Assembly (NCBI RefSeq): GCF_003287405.1
Contig: NZ_PRLD01000006.1
Coordinates: 1-64,000 of the forward strand
Length of the DNA: 64,000 bases
Source: Faecalibacterium prausnitzii
GTDB taxonomy: Bacteria; Bacillota; Clostridia; Oscillospirales; Ruminococcaceae
Direction of reading: 5' to 3'
Positions 20,431 to 28,390 of the stretch are shown piece by piece; positions within the stretch are counted from its first letter, which is position 1; the number at the start of each line of letters is the position of its first letter. The notes under the pieces are model-generated. The model was not told the DNA's origin, did not search any database, and saw only the letters and a program-made list of their open reading frames with translations. Position numbers and translations under genes: made by a program.

Positions 20431-21990
20431 ATGACCGCTGTGATCTACGCCCGCTATTCCAGTGACAACCAGCGTGAAGAATCCATCGAAGGCCAGATCC
20501 GGGAGTGCACGGCCTATGCGGAAAAGAACGGCATCACCATCGTCAAGCACTACATTGACCGTGCCATCTCTGCCAAGACAGACAACCGCCCGGAGTTTCA
20601 GCAGATGATAAAAGACAGCGACAAAAAGCTGTTTGATATCGTGCTGGTCTGGAAACTGGACCGCTTTGCCCGAAACCGCTACGACAGTGCCCGGTACAAG
20701 ACCCAGCTGAAGAAGAACGGTGTCAAGCTCATGTCTGCCACCGAGATCATCTCCGAGGGGCCGGAAGGCATCATTCTGGAGTCGGTGCTGGAAGGTTATG
20801 CCGAGTATTATTCCGCTGACCTTGCCGAGAAGGTCGTGCGTGGACAGACCGAGAACATCCTGAAAGGCCGCTGCAACGGTGGTCGTGGAACCTTTGGCTA
20901 CACGCTGGATTCGGAGCGGAAGTTCCACATCGACCCTCTCACCTCTCCTTTTGTGCTGGAATCGTTCAAGAAGTACAATGAAGGCTCCACTATGAAGGAG
21001 ATTCGGGACTGGCTGAACGAAAACGGCATCAAGAACCCGGTGGGCGGTGCATTTACTTATAACAGCGTTGAACATATGCTCAAGAACCGGCGGTACATCG
21101 GAGAACTGAAATTCCGGGATGTGGTCGTGCCGGATGCTATCCCGCCCATCATTCCACTGGAACTGTTTGAGGATGTGCAGAAGAAAATCGCCAAAAACAA
21201 AAAAGCCCCTGCCCGTAGAAAGGCAGAGGATGACTACCTGCTCACCACCAAGCTGTTCTGCGGCTACTGTGGGGCATTGATGTTTGGCGAAAGCGGCACA
21301 AGCCGGACGGGTGAAGTCCACCGCTACTATAAATGTGCCACTGCCAAAAAGCACAAGGGCTGCAAGAAAAAGACCGTCCGTAAACAGTGGCTGGAAGATC
21401 TGGTGGTCAACCAGACGATGCAGCTTGTCAAAGACGATGCCGCCATGGAATCTATCATCGCCAAGGTGATGGAACTGCAAAACAAGGAGAACACCAACAT
21501 TCCCCTCTATGAGAAACAGCTTCGGGATGCGGAATCCGGTATCCAGAATATGCTGAACGCGATACAGGCTGGTATTCTGACCAGCTCCACCAAGGAGCGG
21601 CTGGAGCAGCTGGAAGAAACCAAGCGTGAGCTTGAAACCCGCATTGCGGAAGAGAAGCTGGCAAAGCCCAAGGTCACGGAGGAGTTCATCCGGTTCTGGC
21701 TGCTGCGGTTCCGTAAGCTGGATATGAGCCTGAAAGACCAGCGGCAGGCGCTGGTGGATACCTTCATCAATGCGATTTACCTGTATGATGATAAGGTTTT
21801 GATAACCTTCAACTATAAAGAAGGAACACAGACCGTCACCTTTGGAGAAGCGACAGAAGTTGCATCCGAGGGAAATGGTTCGGATTTGGATTGCTTTACT
21901 GCACCACAAGAGAGACAGCTTTTGATAGCTGTCTTTTTTGTTTTATACGGCAATTTCTCTTTAACAGCAACAGCGGATAAGAGGACTTGA
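20431..21990 (+). CDS. Large serine recombinase
   Basis: The ATG at 20431 follows AGTGAGGTG; a GTG three codons earlier is also possible. Of 519 residues, about 1-150 are the resolvase catalytic domain with the nucleophile Ser in YARYSSDNQRE. Residues 160-280 form the recombinase DNA-binding domain. A zinc ribbon (LFCGYCGALM...YYKC...KGCKKK) follows, then a coiled coil near 380-430. It belongs to the same subfamily as the enzyme at 50695. No clear cargo, relaxase or partner recombinase is next to it. It probably moved the DNA around 20034-22110, but ends cannot be fixed. A hairpin terminator lies inside its 3' end (21913-21938). Confidence 0.93.
   Translation: MTAVIYARYSSDNQREESIEGQIRECTAYAEKNGITIVKHYIDRAISAKTDNRPEFQQMIKDSDKKLFDIVLVWKLDRFARNRYDSARYKTQLKKNGVKLMSATEIISEGPEGIILESVLEGYAEYYSADLAEKVVRGQTENILKGRCNGGRGTFGYTLDSERKFHIDPLTSPFVLESFKKYNEGSTMKEIRDWLNENGIKNPVGGAFTYNSVEHMLKNRRYIGELKFRDVVVPDAIPPIIPLELFEDVQKKIAKNKKAPARRKAEDDYLLTTKLFCGYCGALMFGESGTSRTGEVHRYYKCATAKKHKGCKKKTVRKQWLEDLVVNQTMQLVKDDAAMESIIAKVMELQNKENTNIPLYEKQLRDAESGIQNMLNAIQAGILTSSTKERLEQLEETKRELETRIAEEKLAKPKVTEEFIRFWLLRFRKLDMSLKDQRQALVDTFINAIYLYDDKVLITFNYKEGTQTVTFGEATEVASEGNGSDLDCFTAPQERQLLIAVFFVLYGNFSLTATADKRT
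21913..21944 (+). terminator. Terminator inside the recombinase 3' end
   Basis: AGACAGCT (21913-21920) pairs with AGCTGTCT (21927-21934), followed by a T-rich run. Because it precedes the stop at 21990, the last residues, which look unrelated to the family, may be an extension after the natural end was lost. Confidence 0.55.
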
Positions 21991-21999
21991 ACAGCAACA

Positions 22000-22110
22000 A
22001 CGACCCCTGCTGTGAAAATAGGGTCCAGAAATGCCCGCAGGCGTTCCCGAACCCCGAAATCAAAATAATCTTTCTGCTGAGCATACGCAGAGCGCACTCT
22101 AAATCGTCCT
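22000..22110 (+). repeat. REP/MITE-like dispersed repeat, copy A
   Basis: This copy has the family layout: ACGACCCCTGCTGTGAAAA, a hairpin core around GCCCGCAGGC, AAATCAAAATAATCTTTCTGCT, then CGCAGAGCGCACTCTAAATCGTCC. Relatives are at 24326-24590 (two copies, inverted) and 61980-62103, with a fragment near 37765. The hairpin arms are more degraded here than in the other copies. Confidence 0.6.
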
Positions 22111-22114
22111 GCTT

Positions 22115-22339
22115 TCAGCTGCGTTCCCCGGTCAGGTCGGTGCGGCGGGTCACCTTATGGATGGTGCCGTCCGGCTCCTGAATGGACGTGCGCTCCAGCT
22201 GGCTGCGCAGGCTGGCCTTGATGTCGGCCAAATACTCCTGCCGCAGTGCCTGCTGTTCAGCCTTTTCGGTCTCGGTCAGACCGGTGGTCTTGCTTTTTTT
22301 GGCCAGCGCATTGATGCGGGCGATCTTTTCTTCCGTCAT
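22115..22339 (-). CDS. ynzC: DUF896 family protein (YnzC-like)
   Basis: The 74-residue protein has the family hallmark start [17 protein letters not shown] and [24 protein letters not shown], two helices forming a hairpin, then a short variable tail. GGAGG lies upstream of the ATG. The family is common in Firmicutes and in Bacillus the relatives belong to the LexA/SOS-linked set, but the molecular role is not clear. It is divergent from queH. The dispersed repeat copy A ends just after its stop. Confidence 0.85.
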   Translation of the reverse strand: MTEEKIARINALAKKSKTTGLTETEKAEQQALRQEYLADIKASLRSQLERTSIQEPDGTIHKVTRRTDLTGERS

Positions 22340-22370
22340 AAGGGAACCTCCTGTATTTCATCGTAAAATA

Positions 22371-22379
22371 TGTTATAAT
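22371..22379 (+). promoter_or_regulatory. Extended -10 promoter of queH
   Basis: TGT followed by TATAAT (22374-22379) is a perfect extended -10; the -35 region (about CTGTAT) is poor, as is usual for this promoter class. Confidence 0.5.
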
Positions 22380-22413
22380 GTAGGCAAGACCATTATAGCA
22401 AAGGATGATACCA

Positions 22414-23034
22414 ATGGCAACACAACGCAACTATGCCCAGCAGATGGACGCCGTGCTGGCGGGTCTTGGCGATGCCCGCCCGCGCCTTTTGCTCCACGCC
22501 TGCTGCGGCCCCTGCTCCAGTGCCGTGCTGGAGCAGCTGTGCCGGTATTTTGAGATCACGGTGCTGTACTACAACCCCAACACATGGCCGGCAGCAGAAT
22601 ACCACCGCCGGGGCGAGGAACTGCAGAAGTTCGTGGCGGCAGCACACCCGCTTGGCGTGACCGTGGTGGAGGATACTTACGACCCGCAGCAGTTCTACAC
22701 CGCTGTCGCCGGGCTGGAAAATGAGCCGGAGCGCGGCAGCCGCTGCACCGTCTGCTACCGGCTGCGGATGCGCCGTGCAGCGCAGTACGCCCGGGACAAC
22801 GGCTTTGACTGGTTCACCACTACCCTGTCCATCAGCCCCCACAAGGACGCTGCACGCATCAACGCCATCGGGCAGGAACTGGAGACAGAATTCGGGGTCA
22901 AGCATTTGCCCTCGGACTTCAAAAAGCACAACGGCTATCTGCGCAGCCTGCAGCTTTCGGAGCAGTACGGTCTGTACCGGCAGGACTACTGCGGCTGCGA
23001 GTTCAGCGCAAAGGCAAGAGGTATCAAGGGATAA
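22414..23034 (+). CDS. queH: Epoxyqueuosine reductase QueH
   Basis: I chose the second ATG (22414, MATQRNYAQQ), which has AAAGGATG at better spacing than the ATG at 22405. The 206-residue protein carries the QueH cysteine pattern: LLHACCGPCSS near the N-terminus, SRCTVCYRLRM in the middle, and YCGCEFSAK near the end. These ligate the Fe-S cluster and metal. QueH reduces epoxyqueuosine to queuosine in the tRNA wobble position and replaces QueG in many anaerobes. A strong bidirectional terminator separates it from the MFS gene. Confidence 0.92.
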   Translation: MATQRNYAQQMDAVLAGLGDARPRLLLHACCGPCSSAVLEQLCRYFEITVLYYNPNTWPAAEYHRRGEELQKFVAAAHPLGVTVVEDTYDPQQFYTAVAGLENEPERGSRCTVCYRLRMRRAAQYARDNGFDWFTTTLSISPHKDAARINAIGQELETEFGVKHLPSDFKKHNGYLRSLQLSEQYGLYRQDYCGCEFSAKARGIKG

Positions 23035-23041
23035 CGCAAAG

Positions 23042-23084
23042 AAAGCCCCTCCGCACGGCAAAGTGTGCGGAGGGGCTTTTTGTT
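23042..23084. terminator. Bidirectional terminator between queH and the MFS gene
   Basis: A perfect 15-bp stem (23042-23056 with 23065-23079) is flanked by A-rich sequence on the left and a T-run on the right, so it can end transcription from both converging genes. Confidence 0.9.
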
Positions 23085-24223
23085 TATTCCTCCGGCAGCT
23101 TTGCCACCAGAATGGCAAAGACCACCAGCCCCACGCAGGGCACGATGTTGGACGCCATACCGGCGGCAAGGCCGGCGCGCTCGGCCACCATGCCGATGAT
23201 CCACGGCATCAGGATGGCGCCGCTGGAAGCCACCGGCAGCATGATACCCATGCTAGTCACGCTGGTCATGCGGCCCGCACTGGCCACGGCAGTGGGGTTC
23301 AGGCCGGACATCGAGATGGCAAAGGCGAACAGCAGCGCGATGGCTGCGCCCTGCGTGTGCGCCATCACCAGCAGCACATAGAACACAGTGCACAGCACGC
23401 TCATACCCACCATGGCCTTGCGGGGCTTTTTAAAGGGGAATACAAAGGCGATGAGCAGCCGTCCCACCAGCGTAGCGCCCCACATCACGGTGACGGTGTA
23501 GGCAGCCAGCGTACCCGCAATGATGCCGCTGCCCTTGAAGTAGGTCACCATCCAGCCGTTGACGCTCTGCTCGGCGGCATTCTGGAAGAACAGCAGACCG
23601 GTCAGCAGCCAGAAGCGGGCAGACCGTAGAAAGCTCCAGTCGATGGCTTCCTTCTCTGTGCTGCTTTTGCTCTTACCGCCGTGCAGCGGGGTAAAAACGT
23701 ATACCAGCCAGAGCACAAGACCCATGGCTGCCAGCAGAAACACGGCCAGCTCGGTGCTTACCCGGGCTGCTGCCGCGATAAGGAAGGGGCACAGCAGCGC
23801 ACCGCAGGCGTAGCAGCTGTGCATCAGATTCATGCCCCGGGTGCGGTCGGCGGAGTTGTCGCTGACCAGAATGGTGCAGGTATTGATCACGCTGCCCTTG
23901 GCGATGCCCACCACAAAAAAGGCCACCGCCAGCAGCGCCACTGCGCCGGTCAGCCCCATGACGGCGTAGCCCACCGCGTAGCCGATGGTCAGCAGCAGCA
24001 CGCTGCGCTTCATGCCCAGCGCACTGGGCAGCATCCCCATCAGCAGACCTGCCAGCAGGTTGCCCACGCTCATCAGGGAGAGCAGCGTACCGGTCATACC
24101 GTAGGCAAAGCCGTAGCGCTCCTGCAGCAGACTGACCACCACACCTGCGCTGATAGCGCAGATGCCGCTGAAGAAAAAGGTTGCAAAGCCCGCATTGCGC
24201 AGGCGTGTGTTCTGTTGTTCCAT
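23084..24223 (-). CDS. Major facilitator superfamily transporter
   Basis: The 379-residue protein has about twelve hydrophobic segments in two halves joined by a charged loop near residues 185-205 (GGKSKSSTEKEAIDW). The N-terminal half resembles the sugar/fucose permease-like branch (GICAISAGVVVSLLQERYGFAYGMTGTLLS). The substrate cannot be predicted. AGAGAGGAAC lies before the ATG. It stands alone, ending at the shared terminator and followed upstream by a repeat-filled spacer. Confidence 0.85.
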   Translation of the reverse strand: MEQQNTRLRNAGFATFFFSGICAISAGVVVSLLQERYGFAYGMTGTLLSLMSVGNLLAGLLMGMLPSALGMKRSVLLLTIGYAVGYAVMGLTGAVALLAVAFFVVGIAKGSVINTCTILVSDNSADRTRGMNLMHSCYACGALLCPFLIAAAARVSTELAVFLLAAMGLVLWLVYVFTPLHGGKSKSSTEKEAIDWSFLRSARFWLLTGLLFFQNAAEQSVNGWMVTYFKGSGIIAGTLAAYTVTVMWGATLVGRLLIAFVFPFKKPRKAMVGMSVLCTVFYVLLVMAHTQGAAIALLFAFAISMSGLNPTAVASAGRMTSVTSMGIMLPVASSGAILMPWIIGMVAERAGLAAGMASNIVPCVGLVVFAILVAKLPEE

Positions 24224-24325
24224 GTTGTTCCTCTCTTTGCGGAAATATCCTTTTTCTATTTAACCATATTTTCGCGGCTTTGCAACCGGATTTTCTTACA
24301 AAAAGTTGCAAAAAGCCCGCCGGGT

Positions 24326-24590
24326 TCGGACGATTTAAAATGCCCTCCGCTTGCGCTCTGGGCATAATTTAAGGAAAGAATATTTTATATCTCGACAGAA
24401 CGGAACGCCTGCGGGCGTTCCGTTCTGCCATTTTCACAAGAAGGGTCGCAGAGACAAAATGCATTTTTCCGTCACAGCCCCTCTCGTGAAAAAAGCGTTT
24501 GGAGCGCTCCGCAGAGCGCGACAAACGCGAAATTAAAAATGATTTTTCCGCTGAAGATGCCCAGAGCGCAAGCGGAGGGCATTTCCAATC
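24326..24590. repeat. Two inverted copies of the REP/MITE-like repeat (B and C)
   Basis: Copy B (24326-24455, minus orientation) and copy C (24468-24590, plus orientation) lie back to back. Their outer parts give a perfect 28-bp inverted repeat (24338-24365 with 24557-24584). Copy B contains a 14-bp perfect hairpin (24396-24409 with 24414-24427). A 16-bp direct repeat, CAAAAAGCCCGCCGGG, brackets the block at 24309-24324 and 24601-24616. The whole spacer 24224-24647 contains no gene. Confidence 0.7.
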
Positions 24591-24602
24591 ATTTTCTATA
24601 CA

Positions 24603-24640
24603 AAAAGCCCGCCGGGCATTGCTGCACGGCGGGCTTTGGT
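24603..24640 (-). terminator. Terminator of the rnf operon
   Basis: On the minus strand AAAGCCCGCC and GGCGGGCTTT form the stem, followed by T residues, just after the rnfB stop. Its distal arm is part of the 16-bp direct repeat that brackets the repeat block. Confidence 0.75.
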
Positions 24641-24647
24641 TTACAGT

Positions 24648-25547
24648 TTACTCTGCCTTGGTCTCGGGCTTTGCCTCAGCCTTGGCTTCCGGCTTTGCTG
24701 CGGGGGCAGCAGCAGGAGCGGCGGGCTTCACCACGGGCTTCGGGGGATTGGGGTCGTCCTTCAGCGGGAACAGGATGATGTGCTTGGGGCACTTCTGGGC
24801 GCACATACCGCAGCCCTTGCACTTGTCGTAATCAACGCGTGCCACACCGTCCACAACGTGGATGGCGTCAAACTTACAAGTGCGCTCGCACATACCGCAG
24901 GCGATGCAGGAGGTGGTGCACAGCTTGTTTGCCACAGCACCCTTGTCCTTGTTGGAGCACATGACCACCGGCTTGCGGGGGCCGGCAGCATCGATCATGA
25001 TCACCTGCTTGGGGCAGATGTTGGCGCAGGCACCGCAGCCGGTGCACTTGTCCTTGTCCACCTTGGCCACACCGTCCACGATGTGGATGGCGTCGAACTT
25101 ACACACCTTGGTGCAGTCGCCCAGACCGATGCAGGCGAAGGAGCAGGTCTTGGGGCCGCCGTACAGAGCTGCCGCAGCAGCACAGGTCTGGATGCCCTTG
25201 TAGTCGTAGGCAGGCTTGCAGTGCTCGGAGCTGCCCTGACACTGCACAACAGCCTTCTTCTCTACGGCGCTTGCTTCGCCGCCCATGATCTTGGCAATGG
25301 CAGCAGCAGCCTTGGGGCCGCCGGGTGCGCACTTGTCGCAGGGCACGCCGTCCAGAACAACCGCCTTGGCGTAGTCGGCACAGCCGGCGTAGCCGCAGCC
25401 GCCGCAGTTTGCGCCGGCCAGACAGGCAGAAACTTCCTCAATGCGGGGGTCTTCCTCCACCGCCATGAACTTTGCGGCAGCCACCAGAACGATAGCACCC
25501 ACAGCGCCCACGATGGTGCACAGGATAACAGCAGATACAATATTCAT
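24648..25547 (-). CDS. rnfB: Rnf complex subunit RnfB
   Basis: The 299-residue ferredoxin-like subunit has one N-terminal membrane helix, then the NCGGCGYAGCADYA cluster motif. Four CxxCxxC-type sets follow (CIGLGDCTKVC, CTGCGACANICP, CIACGMCERTC, CKGCGMCAQKCP), enough for several [4Fe-4S] clusters. It accepts electrons from reduced ferredoxin and passes them into the membrane complex. The last 30 residues are a repetitive Ala/Pro/Lys/Glu tail (PAAPAAAPAAKPEAK...), which looks unstructured and is not needed for the core family. GGGAGGAAC precedes the ATG. Last gene of the operon. Confidence 0.95.
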   Translation of the reverse strand: MNIVSAVILCTIVGAVGAIVLVAAAKFMAVEEDPRIEEVSACLAGANCGGCGYAGCADYAKAVVLDGVPCDKCAPGGPKAAAAIAKIMGGEASAVEKKAVVQCQGSSEHCKPAYDYKGIQTCAAAAALYGGPKTCSFACIGLGDCTKVCKFDAIHIVDGVAKVDKDKCTGCGACANICPKQVIMIDAAGPRKPVVMCSNKDKGAVANKLCTTSCIACGMCERTCKFDAIHVVDGVARVDYDKCKGCGMCAQKCPKHIILFPLKDDPNPPKPVVKPAAPAAAPAAKPEAKAEAKPETKAE

Positions 25548-25562
25548 AGTCCTGTTCCTCCC

Positions 25563-26195
25563 TTACAGCGTAACATTGAACAGGTTTTCGACGATGCCGC
25601 CGAAGCCCATGAAGGACAGGCTGGTGATTGCAGCTGCGATCAGGGTGATGGGCAGGCCCTTGAAGGGTGCCGGGGGATCGCAGGCTTCCACGCGCTTACG
25701 CACGCCGCTGAACATAACCATAGCCAGCATAAAGCCGCAGCCTGCGCCGATAGCACAGATCAGAGCCTCGATGTAGGCGTAGCCGAAGCCGTGTGCAGCC
25801 ACATCTGCGCCGTAGTCGCCCACGACCAGAATGGTCACAGCCAGCACGCAGCAGTTGGTGGTGATCAGGGGCAGATAAACGCCCAGCGAGTTATACAGTG
25901 CAACGATGTACTTCTTGAGGAAGATCTCGATGAACTGCACCAGCACAGCGATGACCAGAATGAACACGATGGTCTGCAGGTAGCTCAACCCAGCCGGGTC
26001 CAGAATGAAGATCTGGATGGGGAAGGTAACGGCCGTTGCCATGAACATAACAAAGATGACAGCACCGGACATACCAACAGCGGAATCCAGCTTTTTGGAA
26101 ACGCCCAGGAACGGGCAGATACCGTAGAACTTCACCAGCACATAGTTGTTGACAAGGATCATGCTGAAGAAGATCGCAGCGAGTTTGACGAGCAT
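25563..26195 (-). CDS. rnfA: Rnf complex subunit RnfA
   Basis: The 210-residue integral membrane protein has about six helices and the family motif NNYVLVKFYGICPFLGVSKK near the N-terminus, plus the second conserved TTNCCVLAV near the middle; the two cysteine segments are linked to a buried iron-sulfur site between RnfA and RnfE. It is homologous to RnfE and together they form the ion-conducting core. Fifteen bases separate it from rnfB. Confidence 0.96.
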   Translation of the reverse strand: MLVKLAAIFFSMILVNNYVLVKFYGICPFLGVSKKLDSAVGMSGAVIFVMFMATAVTFPIQIFILDPAGLSYLQTIVFILVIAVLVQFIEIFLKKYIVALYNSLGVYLPLITTNCCVLAVTILVVGDYGADVAAHGFGYAYIEALICAIGAGCGFMLAMVMFSGVRKRVEACDPPAPFKGLPITLIAAAITSLSFMGFGGIVENLFNVTL

Positions 26196-26196
26196 C

Positions 26197-26862
26197 TTAT
26201 TCCGCCTCCTTCTTCAGATTGTCAAGATCACAGCAGCTCTTGCGCTCGATGCGGGCGTCCAGCTTGCCTTCCAGCCACACACAGCCGGCCATCAACAGGC
26301 CGAAGCAGAAGAATGCACCGGGAGCCTGCGTCATGATGGACACCTTGGCAACGCTTTCCGGAATGATCTGGAAGCCCAGCCAGGTGCCGCTGCCCAGGAT
26401 CTCACGGATGGAGGCCATCAGGGTAGCGGTGAGGGTGTAGCCGAGGCCCATGCCCACGCCGTCCAGTGCGGAATCCACCACATTGTTCTTGCAGGCGAAC
26501 ATCTCGGCACGGCCCAGAATGATACAGTTGACAACGATCAGGGGCAGGAACACGCCCAGAGCGTTGTACAGGCTTTCCATGTAGGCCTGCATGAACATCT
26601 GCACGATGGTCACGAAGCCTGCAATGATGACGATGTAGCAGGGCAGATGCACCTTGCCGGGGATGACTTTCCGCAGCAGGGAGATCATGATATTGGAGCA
26701 CACCAGCACGAAGGTGAAGGCGGCGCCCATGCCCAGTGCGCTGGAAACTGCCGTGGTAACGGCCAGAATGGAGCAGGTGCCCAGAACCAGACGCAGAACA
26801 GGGTTTTCTTTGATGATGCCGTTGGTAAGGATGCTTACCTTGGACTTATTTTCTTGTGCCAT
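26197..26862 (-). CDS. rnfE: Rnf complex subunit RnfE
   Basis: The 221-residue membrane protein has about six helices with the NPVLRLVLGTCSILAVTTAV segment and the internal VVNCIILGRAEMFA motif typical of RnfE/NqrD. The Cys-containing segments mirror those in RnfA. AAAGGAGG precedes the ATG, and the stop is 1 base before the rnfA start. Confidence 0.96.
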   Translation of the reverse strand: MAQENKSKVSILTNGIIKENPVLRLVLGTCSILAVTTAVSSALGMGAAFTFVLVCSNIMISLLRKVIPGKVHLPCYIVIIAGFVTIVQMFMQAYMESLYNALGVFLPLIVVNCIILGRAEMFACKNNVVDSALDGVGMGLGYTLTATLMASIREILGSGTWLGFQIIPESVAKVSIMTQAPGAFFCFGLLMAGCVWLEGKLDARIERKSCCDLDNLKKEAE

Positions 26863-26879
26863 TTCTTACCAACCTCCTT

Positions 26880-27434
26880 TTATGCCAGCTCGTTGAAGCA
26901 GTTGATACAATCATTGATGGCAGCAAACAGAGCGGTGGACGAAATGGTTGCGCCACTGTACGCATCGAAATCCTGATTCATCACAATGTTCTTGGTGCCG
27001 TCCATGCCGTTGAACTGTGCCAGGAAGTCATCGGTGGACACATTGGAGCCGATGCCCTTGGTCTGGGTAGAAGCATCCACCCAGATGCCGGTCTCGGCGC
27101 CGTTGGCGTCGAAGCCCATGATGACGGTCAGAATGCCGCCGTCAAAGCCCTTTTCCTCGGCCTTGATGGCAATGCCGCCGTCCGGAGCCTTTACCACGCC
27201 GGTAACGTTGGCGGTGGTGTAGTCGGTCACTTCCTCCAGCGTAGCTGCGTCCGAAACAGAGGGCATCACGCTGACATAAGCAGCCAGGGTGGTGCGGCGG
27301 GTGTTCTCCTTGATAACGGGAGCGGTCATGCCGTTCACCAGAGCCAGCAGCAGGCTGACGATCAGAGAGATGACGGTCAGCACAACGATCGGCTTACCGG
27401 TGGTTTCCCAGCTGGAATTTGCAGTCTTACTCAT
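26880..27434 (-). CDS. rnfG: Rnf complex subunit RnfG
   Basis: The 184-residue protein has one N-terminal membrane helix (PIVVLTVISLIVSLLLALVNG) and an extracytoplasmic FMN-binding domain with SGATISSTALF near residues 160-172; the Thr of SGAT is the covalent FMN site. Its start overlaps the rnfD stop by four bases (ATGA). Confidence 0.95.
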   Translation of the reverse strand: MSKTANSSWETTGKPIVVLTVISLIVSLLLALVNGMTAPVIKENTRRTTLAAYVSVMPSVSDAATLEEVTDYTTANVTGVVKAPDGGIAIKAEEKGFDGGILTVIMGFDANGAETGIWVDASTQTKGIGSNVSTDDFLAQFNGMDGTKNIVMNQDFDAYSGATISSTALFAAINDCINCFNELA

Positions 27435-28390
27435 TTGCCAGCACCCTCCTTCGCTTTCTTTGCAGGCTTCACATAGCCATACGGGGTCTGACGGGTCAGA
27501 TCATTGATGTACGGGACCCACAGGTTCATGAACAGCAGTGCGAAGGACACGCCCTCGGTGTAGCTGCCCCAGTAGCGGATGGCAAAGGTAACGATGCCAA
27601 GGCACACGCCGTACACCAGCTTGCCCTTCAGGGTAAAGGGGCTGGTAACGTAGTCGGTAGCCATGAACACAGCGCCGAACAGCAGGCCGCCGCTCAGCAC
27701 GGCAACCAGTGCGCTGTGCAGATCCTTGGTAGCGATCAGGTAGAACACGAACACGCTGCCAACGTAGGAAGCCGGAATGGCGATGCTGATGGTCTTGGTA
27801 GCCACCAGATAGATCAGACCCAGCACGATAGCCAGTGCGCAGGTCTCGCCCAGCACACCGCCGTGGATGCCCATGAACAGATCCAGCAGGCTCAGCTTGG
27901 AAGGATCTGCCACAGCCAGCGGGGTAGCCTTGGACAGCTGGTCCACCGCTGCATCCGGGAACACCCACTTATTCATGGAGCCGGCAAAGCTGATAAACAG
28001 CACGATACGGCCCACCAGAGCGGGGTTTGCAAAGTTCATGCCAATGCCGCCGAACAGCTGCTTGACAACGATGATAGCCACCAGATCGCCGATGATCAGC
28101 TGACCGATGGGCATCCCCACGGGCACGTTCATGGCCAGAATGATACCGGTGACCACAGCGGACAGGTCGCTGATGGGGTTTGCACGCTTCAGCAGCTTGC
28201 AGTACAGCCACTCAAAGGCCACACAGGCTACCACGGAAACGGCGGTGACCAGCAGGGCGCGCACGCCGAAAATGATCGCAGAGGCAACCACGCAGGGGCA
28301 CAGTGCAACGATCACGTTAGCCATCAGGCTCTGGGTGGTCTCGTCACTGCGGACGTGCGGGGAAGCCGAAACAATAAGCTTCGTATCCAT
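27431..28390 (-). CDS. rnfD: Rnf complex subunit RnfD
   Basis: The 319-residue protein has about nine membrane helices and conserved NFANPALVGRIVLFISFAGS and MATDYVTSPFTLKG segments of the NqrB/RnfD family, which holds flavin in the membrane. The ATG overlaps the rnfC stop by one base (TAATG). It works with RnfA, RnfE and RnfG to couple ferredoxin oxidation to Na+ or H+ export. Confidence 0.96.
   Translation of the reverse strand: MDTKLIVSASPHVRSDETTQSLMANVIVALCPCVVASAIIFGVRALLVTAVSVVACVAFEWLYCKLLKRANPISDLSAVVTGIILAMNVPVGMPIGQLIIGDLVAIIVVKQLFGGIGMNFANPALVGRIVLFISFAGSMNKWVFPDAAVDQLSKATPLAVADPSKLSLLDLFMGIHGGVLGETCALAIVLGLIYLVATKTISIAIPASYVGSVFVFYLIATKDLHSALVAVLSGGLLFGAVFMATDYVTSPFTLKGKLVYGVCLGIVTFAIRYWGSYTEGVSFALLFMNLWVPYINDLTRQTPYGYVKPAKKAKEGAGK

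Noticed and set aside
24656-24740. Repeated GCC/TCC-rich triplets as a microsatellite
   Set aside because: They encode the repetitive RnfB tail and are explained by codon use.
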